DNA of 64,000 nucleotides from Cordylochernes scorpioides. Lineage: Eukaryota; Arthropoda; Arachnida; Pseudoscorpiones; Chernetidae. The notes beneath the pieces are model-generated. The model was not told where the DNA came from. It saw nothing but the letters and a program-made list of their open reading frames with translations, and made no database searches. The translations under genes were made by a program, and so were the position numbers. The stretch covers positions 45,906,665-45,970,664 of the forward strand of contig CP092874.1 in the NCBI GenBank assembly GCA_030710605.1. The letters are read 5' to 3'. Position 1 is the stretch's first letter. Each line of letters opens with the position of its first letter. Shown one piece after another: positions 1 through 9,500 of this stretch.

Positions 1-395
1 AGAACCTCCGTGGCTGAACCTCGGAGCGATGCGGCTAGGTTTATTGCCTTCTCACTGTAGCTCCAGCGATTGCCCAAGGCCACCACTTCGAACTGAGTCT
101 TATAATAGCTCCACAAAGTCTGTCCGTCGTAGGTAGGAGCCTTGATTTTTGCAAAACAGTCAGTAGTATCTAACCGAGGAGAATTGACCACTATTCTAAC
201 AGGCAGAGGAGTGGCTACAGGGACATCATCTTCACTATTCTCGAGCTTTCTCAATCGGGACTCCATTGAGGCCAAATTTCCTTTCATCGGTCCAATATTA
301 ATCTGTATAGAGCCTATTTTTTAATTAATCTGAGTAAATATAGTTTCCAACATTTTCTTACATTCTTCAATTTCGGATTCAGTTAGCTCTGACAT
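1..395 (-). pseudogene. gypsy-type Gag, N-terminal part (runs off window)
   Basis: On the minus strand a frame starts at an ATG at 393-395, just inside a primer site and LTR, and runs to the window edge. It has a helical N-terminus, one in-frame TAA near 325, and then a conserved Ty3/gypsy capsid-like stretch reading APTYDGQTLWSYYKTQF and ending INLAASLRGSA. The known family role is the structural Gag protein of the retrotransposon particle. The early stop suggests this copy is dead, or that translation starts at the downstream Met in GPMKGNLASM. The rest of gag and pol must lie left of the window. The family call rests on motif recognition only. Confidence 0.7.
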
Positions 396-414
396 CTCGC
401 GAACTAAGCTGTAT

Positions 415-431
415 CCCCGCTTCTGACACCA
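415..431 (-). other. tRNA primer-binding site of the gypsy element
   Basis: Read on the minus strand, TGGTGTCAGAAGCGGGG lies 2 bases inside the LTR end and about 20 bases before the gag ATG. It begins with TGG, the complement of a tRNA CCA end, and sits where a minus-strand DNA primer site is expected. I cannot assign the primer tRNA. Confidence 0.65.
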
Positions 432-433
432 AA

Positions 434-894
434 TGTTACGACGCTTCTGAGCCGTCGATGATTGCGTTCAAGGTTTCTAAGAGAACAATGTGGATTCTTT
501 GTGGATACAGCTTAGTACGGTATATTTATTATGAGGGCTTTCAAGAGTAAATTAGTAACTATATACAGTAGATTTATTTGCCTCCGTTATCCGCCACCAG
601 AGGGATCCTCCTCGTCACCGTCTTCCCGGTCAGTCCATACGGCCACACGCCCGGAGCCCACTTCCCGTAGCCAACTTGCCACAACTCCTATTACCGCTGA
701 TCTGTTTTTAACTCTCCTTCTCCCCCCACGTTGGAATGCCGTCGTTGCGCCTGTTCTCCCCACACACATGTGTGATTCTTTCTACAACTTCACTCTGGGA
801 TTCCTGTCTCTCGGATATCTTGTCATACAGTGAGGAGGGAATTATCTATATTACAATATGTTTGTCGGCTATGCACGCCCTCAATGTGTAACTA
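434..894 (-). repeat. 5' LTR of the gypsy element
   Basis: On the minus strand the segment begins near AGTTACACATTG and ends CGTCGTAACA, directly before the primer site and gag. AGTTA...TAACA ends resemble those of gypsy-group LTRs. Only this LTR is in the window, so its boundaries are inferred from the termini and cannot be checked against a partner. Short open frames on both strands here (531-833, 587-769) are chance readings. Confidence 0.55.
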
Positions 895-1009
895 ATCTCG
901 CTGAAATTTGAACAGGACAGAGAGTTAAATCTGGAAGAGGTTTTGGTCGCACTTTTAACCAAGAAAAATTATAATTAACCAAGTACTGAGCAACAATATA
1001 TTTTTTGTC

Positions 1010-1200
1010 AGAAATGATTATGACAATATTGCTGTATCATGCTTGATTGACATAAACATAATTCTTTAGGGGAATATTCACTAAAGCAGACCACGGGCGA
1101 AGCCAGATAATAATTTTCAGTAGGCACGAACAAAATTCTACTAGCGAAACATTCACTCGAGTTGAAAACACACGAAGCCAGGTCATCTCTTAATATAAAA
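1010..1200. repeat. Helitron-associated repeat relic
   Basis: The reverse complement of about 1,010-1,110 resembles 31,440-31,545: both have a GGCTTC-CCCGTGG word and then a block around ATGATACAGCAATATTGTCAT. The 31-kb copy lies inside a segment with Helitron ends, so this is probably a decayed piece of the same family. No coding potential was seen. Confidence 0.4.
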
Positions 1201-1201
1201 T

Positions 1202-1241
1202 ATCGTTTCTTGGCCTTTTGACTAAGATCATGTAGTATATC
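1202..1241 (+). ncRNA. U2: U2 snRNA 5'-end fragment (pseudogene)
   Basis: The stretch starts ATCGTTTCTTGGCCTTTTG and continues ACTAAGATCATGTAGTAT, matching the very conserved first ~40 nt of animal U2 snRNA with a few substitutions, some in the branch-site recognition neighbourhood. The Sm site and 3' stem-loops do not follow. It is therefore a truncated retrocopy or gene relic, not a working U2 gene. Confidence 0.75.
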
Positions 1242-1256
1242 TCTAGATATTTTCAT

Positions 1257-1990
1257 TTATATATATGTGGAGAATCTTGCCGATTCTCCGTTTGCTCTGT
1301 GGTAGTTGTGACAGCGAAGGTGCTGTCAACTGGAAGTTGGGATTGGATTGGTAAATTTTGCAGTCGTTATGGCAGGAGTGAGGACACAGGATAGGTTGGC
1401 CAAGGGAACCGATGCTGACAGACAGAGAGCATGGAGGAGAGTGAGCTTACGCCCCGCGATTTACGCTGGATCAGAAGACACGTCTATTTACGGATGAGAC
1501 TCGGAGACGCTACTGAGGCTTCCCCAGTCGGGTGGTGCCACGTGAACTCTATTCAGATTCTGATTGGTCATTCATTATATCATGGAAGATGAAGTATCGC
1601 CTTGATTGGTCCAAACGACTGGGAAGCCATCTTTGGTAGTCATAGCAGAAAATGTGAGGATGGAGCATTGACCTAAATAAGGTTGTTTTCAGCGAATTAA
1701 ACTCCGGGGTCTTTTGTCTTGGAGTTCTCTGGAATAAAAGTGTCGTTAACCTAGCGCTAATGATGCGAGATAGAAATCTTTCCTCTTAACTCTAGGCCTA
1801 ACTGCAATCGTTTATTAATATCTATAATCGTATTATCTCCTTGTTTTTCTCTGTCTGTCTGACAGTCCGTACTTTATTTGGCTCTTAGCAGTACATCATG
1901 TCATACAGTAAGTTGGTACAGGGTACAAGGTGGTTGGACATAGGCAGGAAAAAGGGAGAATGACTGGGATTTTAAATTATCAGATATATA
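1257..1990. other. unassigned region, possibly LTR-like
   Basis: No coding region is recognised. The stretch is less AT-rich than its neighbours, has two CCAAT-like words (ATTGGTC near 1,564 and 1,609), a TAAATAAGG word near 1,674 and an AATAAA near 1,733, as a solo LTR might. No partner repeat or target duplication was found, so this stays speculative. Confidence 0.25.
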
Positions 1991-2479
1991 TGTAATATTG
2001 TTGCAAATGTGATTCTGTCGACGTATGGATAAGCTGGCAGTCGTGTACGTGAAGCGAGTGATGAAGTTCTTCTCACACGCGGACAACAAGAAGCAGAGGC
2101 AGGGCTAGATGTTAACACAGAGAGTGATCGGGGTCAGCCTACGGGACAGAGGTAGAGGCCATGACACAAACTTGGATGCTTATCTCCGAGACATGGAGGG
2201 AGAGACTGTGAGAGACAAAAGCGGCCTGTCGATCGACACACTCTAGAACATACTGCTCCTGACCCCTGTCAAAACCTGTCCTGTTTACAGGGGTCGTCTA
2301 TAAAGAGTCCCTGGGGGCCCCATATGGGCAGGGCGTTGCCTCTTTCCTCCTCTCTGTCCCTGCCACCAGCTGACCGAACACTCTTTGGATCTTTATTTTG
2401 ACGTCAACATTTTTAGTTTTACATAGAAATAGGGGTTTACAGGTATTATTAATAAAGATATAGCATATATACAAAATAT
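1991..2479 (+). repeat. LTR-like direct repeat, left copy
   Basis: It begins TGTAATATTGTTGCAAATGTG and ends near GCATATATACAAAATAT. The same sequence recurs in the same orientation at 3,182-3,981 with few differences apart from one inserted element. A related, more diverged version lies on the minus strand at 18,715-18,957, directly upstream of a BEL-like gag on that strand. This arrangement suggests LTRs of a BEL/Pao-like element in plus orientation. No clear primer site or target duplication was found. Confidence 0.5.
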
Positions 2480-3181
2480 TATGTGTGTAATAAGCCTAGA
2501 GATGATGAAAAATACGATTTGAAGAAAAAAAGCTATAATTATTTGTTAATGGCTGACGGCATTGCTAATGGTTAAATGAGACACAAAATAATAATAAAGA
2601 TTAATATAATTGGTTAATGTTAAAATTTTTTTATACAGATCTAAAGTTGCATTAATTAAATAGTAATGGGCAGGTGAAATGAAGAACTTAATGAATTTAC
2701 AATAATAAAGCTATTGTCATAAATAGGGTATAGATTGAGTAGCTAATTTAGTGGGAGAAAAAGAAAACGGAGATAGTGTTACATTAATAGAGTTCTGTAG
2801 AGAAAATTATCCTACCAGATGTCTTGGATGAATCTTGTGGAGTGGGCTGCGATGAGGCTAGGTGATCACTTTTTGCGGTGGTTGCCATGGGACATCGTCG
2901 ATGCTGGTAAGCGGGGCGTAGCGAGGCTTTCTCGATGGATCTTGTCTGCATGTTCGAGCCGACGGAGCGAGGTGCCTGTGGCACAGGAGCTGTCGATGGG
3001 GGTGATGATGAATTCCTCAGTGCGAGGTACAGCTAGTCCTCGCATGGCGTCTTTGAGATGGTCCACTGGATCGTCAAGGTGGAGGGCAAGTAGAAGGAGC
3101 ATCCACACGAATGCGCCGTTGACCACCGGTGCCTCTGTCATCCTCTGCATGCCGCTGTCCTCAGTTATCCTGTCGACTTTC
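2480..3181. other. sequence between the two LTR-like repeats
   Basis: The first ~300 bases are AT-rich and featureless; 2,784-3,181 is GC-richer and open on both strands. The minus frame from inside the right repeat contains a hydrophobic run (FVWMLLLLALHL), but I cannot match it to Gag, Pol or Env. It may be the residual interior of a short non-autonomous LTR element. Confidence 0.3.
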
Positions 3182-3981
3182 TGTAATATTGTTGCAAATG
3201 TGATCCTGCCGACGTATGGATAAGCTGGCAGTCGTGTACGTGAAGCGAGTGTTGATGTTCTTCTCACACGTGGACAACAAGAAGCAGAGGCAGGGCTAGA
3301 TGTTAGCACAGAGAGTGATCGGGGTCAGCCTACGGGACAGAGGTAGAGGCCATGACACAAACTTGGATGCTTATCCCCGAGACATGGAGGGAGAGACTGT
3401 GAGAGACAAAAGCGGCCTGTCGATCGACACACTCTAGAACAGTGATTCTCAACCTTTTTTTTGTTGCGGCATTATTTTAAAGATTTGAAAATTTCGCGGC
3501 ACACTTTTGCTAACTTGAATGCAAGAAAATTCAAATTATGTATCAATATTTCTATGCAAAATATAAGTAATATACATCTCTAACATTCAATTTGCTAATT
3601 TCGTTATTTTAAAAAGTAAAAAAATGAAAAAGAAAAAAAGAAAAACCAATACAAACGTGAACATAATCATATGACTAAAATTCGGCGGCACATTTTTAGA
3701 ATTTCGCGGCACACAAAATTACCGCGGCACATTGGTTGAGAATCTCTGCTCTAGAACATACTTCTCCTGACCCCCTGCCAAAACCTGTCCTGTTTACAGG
3801 GGTCATCATAAAGAGTCCCTGGGGGCCCCACATGGGCTGGGCGTTGCCTCTTTCCTCCCCTCTGTCCCTGCCACCAGCTGACCGAACACTCTTTGGATCT
3901 TTATTTTGACGTCAACATTTTTACATACAAAAAGGAATTTACAGGTATTATTAATAAATATATAGCATATATACAAAATAT
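3182..3981 (+). repeat. LTR-like direct repeat, right copy (interrupted)
   Basis: This is the second copy of the 1,991-2,479 repeat, starting TGTAATATTGTTGC and ending ATACAAAATAT. It is longer because a MITE is inserted at 3,440-3,748. The uninterrupted left copy provides the empty site. Confidence 0.55.
3440..3748. mobile_element. hAT-type MITE, 309 bp
   Basis: The ends are inverted repeats CAGTGATTCTCAACC and, reverse-complemented from the right end, CAGAGATTCTCAACC (14 of 15 match). It is flanked by an exact 8-bp duplication, CTCTAGAA, at 3,432-3,439 and 3,749-3,756, and the left LTR-like repeat shows the site without the insertion. The 8-bp duplication with T at position 2 and A at position 7, and CAGNG...TTCTCAACC termini, are typical of hAT elements. 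The interior is AT-rich with GCGGCACA words and no coding potential, so it is non-autonomous. Confidence 0.88.
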
Positions 3982-4189
3982 GGGGGTGGCAGAAAATAGA
4001 AACGGTGTACATTTTAAAAGAAGGGTAGGATCTTTTAAGTAATCGGCTATAACTAATTGGAAGATATGTGACATATACTAAAAGTGTCATACAGTTTTAA
4101 AATAAACGATATATATATATCTTTTTAAATATATATTCAGTAGAGAGAGTGGATATGTTTGCTCAAAAAAATTATTTTATATATTACAT

Positions 4190-4360
4190 AAATATATAAT
4201 GTAACGAATATTATTATCATAATATTCTGTGTGTTCCGGAATATTATTATCAATTATATTATTATAATTATTATATTATATCAATTATATTATTATCAAT
4301 AATATTCGTTTGGAAAACTTTCACTCGGATAAAACCCGAGCAAAGCCGGGTACACAATAG
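4190..4360 (+). mobile_element. Helitron 3'-end relic
   Basis: The block from the TAACGAATATTATTATC words through ACTTTCACTCGGATAAAACC and a GAGCAAAGCCGGG stem-loop remnant matches the last ~120 bp of the Helitron ending at 46,220. The terminal CTAG has decayed here to an ATAG word. It is a non-coding relic. Confidence 0.5.
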
Positions 4361-5091
4361 TGATAATGGTCCGCCTTGAGGACATCCCTATGATAAATAT
4401 TTTTAAATTGTTGTATTCGAGAAGGTGAAACTTGTTTTTCTTCTCCGATTTAAAAATGATTGGATGATTTTTATAAGAACTGCAGGGACGTAATTTATAA
4501 ATCAAAATTTCACCCAGAAGCTATTTTTTTACTATATCGTATTTTACAAGAAATCAAATTCGCTTCAAATCAGCCCAATATACTTTGCTATTTAAATAGA
4601 TAACTGAGATTGAACCTTGAATATTTTATATATTTCTCCACACAAAAATGATTATAACTTTACTAAAAAAAATCAAATAATCATTTTTAAAGTTGAATAA
4701 AAATGAAAGTATAAAATATAGAAAAATATCTTTATAAAAGGATACATACATACCTTTCCTGTTTTCTTTTTAATAATAGAAATGAAGAATATCACAAGTA
4801 TTTTCGTCAAATATAAATATCACCTTTGATATTAAAGTTTAGATTAATCGCCTTTATATTTCTATGCGAGTATACTCAAAGGCAAATTTTATGATCAATA
4901 TGATATATAAGCACCAGGATGTCTTTGCATATGATTTTCAGAACAAATAAACATTCATGTTCAAGAAATATATAATGAAGAAGAAAATCAACAATAACAT
5001 ACGAATTGTCTCACTCACTGCATGCGACCATATATTCACAATCTTAGAAGTTCAAATTTGCCTTGGCAAGCTGATAAAAACTAGTTTGATT
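4361..5091. other. AT-rich region, nothing recognised
   Basis: Very AT-rich sequence without coding potential, RNA gene or element termini that I can support. Confidence 0.6.
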
Positions 5092-5211
5092 ACACTGATA
5101 GACAAAACTTAAGGAAGTTGTACCTTATAGCATATATATATCGGGATTCAGAAAATAACTCTGAGAGATATTTTCTGAATCCCGATATATATATATTTTG
5201 TCTATCAGTGT
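5092..5211. repeat. 120-bp hairpin (interrupted inverted repeat)
   Basis: Two pairs of arms are nested. 5,092-5,107 (ACACTGATAGACAAAA) pairs with 5,196-5,211, and 5,132-5,157 pairs perfectly with 5,169-5,194 across an 11-nt loop. The left arm carries ~24 extra bases between its two blocks. It looks like a small palindromic MITE or fold-back element; no target duplication was confirmed. Confidence 0.65.
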
Positions 5212-6140
5212 TAGTTGAGAATATTTGGTAGGTTGAACGTGTTCAATAACAACGAAGATAATTTCATCTTTTTTATTTCTGCTTTTTAAAGTTTCTAATT
5301 GGTATTCTGGTTATCACAATCAACTACGAGTATTTAAATTCCGAATAAAACAACTTACCTCGATATGTACGTTTCAAGATCAAAAGAGAAAACCAACGAA
5401 TTATATTATGATGTTCAATAATTTTGGAAGTTTAAAACATTAATCACTACTAAGACATCACGCAATAACGTATGCAGTTACATATTTTTTTCAAAAGGAT
5501 AATCATCAAAAATGAATTTTACCGAACAATACAGAAGATGCGCACACATCAAGCACGAATCTTGAAAATTAAAATCAAAATTGGTAAGTAAAACAAGTTT
5601 TTATATAATCTCTCTTTTTTAAAGAACAAAACTCTTTATTGAAATGTTGAATCAACATTTAAATTAAAACTGCATATTTTATATTAAAAAAAATAATTTA
5701 AAATAATGATAAATAATTCGAAATAATGGTTGTTATTAGAAATTACATTTTTGCAAATATATTACAATTTTTTTACTTGGCTTCTAGCCAAAATTACCAA
5801 AGGATAATTTTGAATAAATATGCATTTTTAACAAATACAAAACAATTATTTATATTCGCTATAAATAACGTTTGATTTTAATTTTTATTGACGGGCCTTC
5901 TTTTTCCGTTGTCAAATTTGCTGTTTGAACATATCAGTCAGTGGGAGAGACCATTTTAAAAGAGTGGGGGAAATCGATACTCTGCCAATGCTTGTTAGAA
6001 AACCACAGAATAAATCTTGTTTTAATCAAGAACAAAGCCTATATATGTATATTTGAATAAATGGGGGCATTTCCTTCAGTCACAGAAAATATTACTCCCA
6101 GAAAAATCTTTGTTTTATATTTTTAATTACTGTGGCGTTT
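5212..6140. other. AT-rich region, nothing recognised
   Basis: No coding region or repeat recognised. It ends with CGTTT, the left copy of the Copia target duplication. Confidence 0.6.
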
Positions 6141-6398
6141 TGTTACGCAAACTTTGACTTTAATCATCATAGATGCTGACGTCACTACGATGACGTAACT
6201 TCCAACGACTACCTTCAACCTTGCTGATGTTTACCGCTAACTTGTCTTAACAATATATGTAATGGAACAAGTCGTTCCTTAAATAAATATATATTTGTTT
6301 TTATCTAAAGGGATGTCCTCGTAACTACAACATACGTGAGTACAAAAACAACCAGAAATCCTAAAAAAGAATAACCGTATTTTGCTAAGCCTATATCA
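6141..6398 (+). repeat. Copia 5' LTR
   Basis: A 258-bp repeat with TGTT...ATCA ends, matching 10,491-10,748 base for base by eye. It holds an ATF/CREB-like palindrome near its 5' end and TAAATAAATATATAT near 6,279, which could serve as core promoter or poly(A)-signal region. Confidence 0.95.
6177..6198 (+). promoter_or_regulatory. CRE-like sites in the Copia LTR
   Basis: The palindrome TGACGTCA at 6,177-6,184 is followed six bases later by TGACGTAA at 6,191-6,198. Both repeat in the 3' LTR at 10,527 and 10,541. TGACGTCA is the consensus of the CREB/ATF bZIP family. Use as a promoter element is inferred from its position in U3 and is not shown. Confidence 0.45.
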
Positions 6399-6399
6399 A

Positions 6400-6412
6400 T
6401 TTGGTAGCAGTG
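6400..6412 (+). other. Copia primer-binding site
   Basis: One to three bases after the 5' LTR the sequence reads TTGGTAGCAGTGCG. TGGTAGCAG is complementary to the last nine bases (CTGCTACCA) of animal initiator tRNA-Met, a known Copia-family primer. The match beyond nine bases is poor, so the tRNA assignment is tentative. Confidence 0.6.
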
Positions 6413-6515
6413 CGTTGTTTGGGCGCGCGAATTGGACTAACCGCCAATTGATCCATTTAAATCATAAAGAAAATAAATAATTGGACTAACCGCCAATTTA
6501 GAAAATAAAAATTGA

Positions 6516-9500
6516 ATGAAAATGGATACACATAACTTAGAAAAAATCGAACAGTTAACAGAAAACAACTATACCACGTGGTCCATGAAAATGGAAGCAA
6601 TTCTAGATTCAAAAGATCTCTTCGAGGACGTAATTGTTAATGACGAGCCAGACTTTACAAAAAATAAACTAGAATATGATATTTGGAAGAAAAAGAATCG
6701 GGAAGCATACAGCCTAATAATATTGTCACTTTCGGATGACTTAACAATCATCTTTCGAGGCGATAAAAGAGCCAAAAGAATTTGGTACGACATAAAGAAA
6801 AGGTTTGAAGGATCTCTAGAAAATAAAAGGATAGACCTAATGTTGGATCTAGCCAGACTAAAATTGAACCCAAATGAAAATGTCAACATGTATATTGTAC
6901 GAGCACAGAAACTGGCACAAGAGATCACCCAGCTAGGAAAGACTGTAACAGAAAGAGAACTTGTACGATACATTGTTGAAGGACTCACACCTAACTTTGA
7001 CACGATCGCAGCAGCACTGTCAATAAACAGAGAAATCTCCTTACCAGACTTGAGACAAACTCTACTGGATTTCGAGAAGAAAAGACAGGACAGAAGCAAA
7101 AATCATGAAAATGCTTTCAGATCATCAGGCAACCAATTCAAAGAAAAGTCATGCTTCATTTGCAAAAGAAAAGGACATTTCAAGAAAGACTGTTGGTTCA
7201 ACCCTAACAACAAAGGAAATCAAAATAATACAACAAACAAAAATAACATGGCCAGTACAAGGAACTACCATAAAGGACCAAAACAAAACAAAGACACGGC
7301 CAGATCAGCAATCCAAGAACGAACGGAGGAACCATCCCAACGAAGAGACTCCACTTCAGAATACGCACTACATGTAATCACAAGGGAGGAACGCCCGACA
7401 ACTCAGGACGTGTGGATAATTGATTCTGCGTGCACAAGCCACATGACTTCCCATGGTGATTGGATCGAGCACAAGACGGAGGAGAGAAGAAGCATACAAG
7501 TGGCAGAAGAAGGGAGGCACATCGAATCTACCTCATCGGGATTAATCCAAGCTACTGTACAAGGTAAGGACAAACTTAACAACGCTGTAACCCTGCATAA
7601 TGTCCTCCATGTACCACACCTGAAAGGAAATCTAATGTCCATTCCAAGCGTAGTAAGAAGAGGGAACTCTGTTCTTTTGAACTCTGAAGGAGCATACATA
7701 TACTCTTCTGATGACAAGCTAATAGGAACAGGCAACTTTGATGGTAACATGTACACATTGAACCTATCACGTTTATCTGAAGCAACTCATGTTCCAAGTG
7801 AACATTGCTTGATTTCAAAGGACAATTCTAGGACTGCATGGCACAGAAGGTTAGGACATCCTAGTAACAACAAACTAGACCTGATTTTGAAGAACAATCT
7901 TCTAAAAGGCTTGAACTCTATAAATGGTACCCTTGATCAATGTGATGCTTGCTCCTTGGGAAAAATGACCAAAGTACCCTATGTTCACACAGACAGCAAT
8001 CAGGAAAGCTACCCCTATGAAGCCATTTATGTCGATCTCTTTGGTCCAATGAGAATAAACTCCTTGGGCGGAAGTAAATATTTCTTGACCATCGTAGATG
8101 GATTTTCTAGGAGGATATTTGTAGAATTTCTCAAAGATAAACTCTCAGCAGCAGAAGTTTTGAAGAAGTTTATTGTAAAGAGAGAAAACGAGCTAAACTC
8201 AAAACTAAAACGACTTAGAACAGATAACGGAACAGAATTTATCAATAAAAACCTTGAAACCTTCATAGAATCCAAAGGAATTAAACATGAACTAACTACA
8301 CCGTACACCCCAAGAAGAAATGGGAGAGTTGAAAGAGCTAACAGAACACTATTAGACAAAGGCCGAACACTTCTGGCAGACTCCCAATTACCCCTACACT
8401 TCTGGGCAGAAGCTGTGAATACAGCTGCATATCTGTACAATCTAACTCCCACAACTAATGACCCAGACACTACCCCTATGGAAAAATGGAAAGGTAAAAA
8501 GCCATCCGTCTCTCACATCATGAGATTTGGTTGTGAAGTCTTCTATAAACTCGAGAATCATCAAAGACACAAACTAGAAGCTAAATCTAAGAGAGGAATA
8601 TTTGTAGGCTATTCAAGATGCAGAAGAGCTTATCGAGTATTTGATATCACAGCGAGAGTCATTCTTGAAACCGCAGACATTCACTTCAGAGAGAACAATA
8701 ATGTCATCTCGGAAGAAAAACAAAATGATAATAATACGGACACTGACACATATTTCTTCATTCAGGAGGATGAACAACTGGACAATCATGTTCTATCAGA
8801 TGTTGATATTGAAGAGCCAGCACCAGATACCATGGTCAACAGACAGACAGAGTCAAGTGAATCAGACAGACCACAAAGAACTCGAACAATACCTAAAAGA
8901 TTCGATGACTACGTTCTGGCTACTACGAATGAAACCATTCCGAAAGACTATGAAGAAGCCATCGCATGCGAAGACAAGAAACATTGGGAGAACGCAATGC
9001 TTAAGGAAATACAGAACATGTACTCGCATCAAGTATGGGAACTGATACCTAGACCTGTAAACGCTAAAGTTGTCAAAAGTAAATGGGTGTTCAAAATATC
9101 TAAAGACCAAGAAAACGAAAACAAAACTTACAAAGCTAGACTTGTTGCAATGGGATACAACCAAATTCCAGGAAGAGATTACAACGAAAGTTTCAGCCCT
9201 GTAATTAAAAATGCCACCCTCAGGACTGTTTTGTCAATGGCCGCAACAAAAGATTCAGTCATTAAACTATTTGATGTAAAAGCAGCCTATCTAAATGGAA
9301 ACATTGAAAATACAATATTCATGGAACAACCTGCTGGATTTGTCCAAGACAGAAACAAAGTTTGCAAACTCAACAAAAGTATTTACGGTCTACCTCAATC
9401 CGGAAGATCGTGGTATGAGAAATTCAGTCAAGTACTTCATGACTGTGGACTGGAAAAACTTAAATCTGATCCTTGCCTATTTAAATGGAAGAATGAAGAC

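Noticed and set aside
531-833. Open frames on both strands at 531-833
   Set aside because: They lie inside an LTR, have no recognisable domain and overlap on opposite strands.
1008-1256. 82-codon minus frame
   Set aside because: It spans a repeat relic and the antisense of a U2 snRNA fragment; not protein-coding.
2819-3309. Overlapping long frames on both strands at 2.8-3.3 kb
   Set aside because: The frames run into the LTR-like repeat and match no family I recognise; GC-rich composition alone explains the openness.
6569-7099. Minus-strand and alternate-frame openings within Copia
   Set aside because: They are shadows of the intact gag-pol frame.
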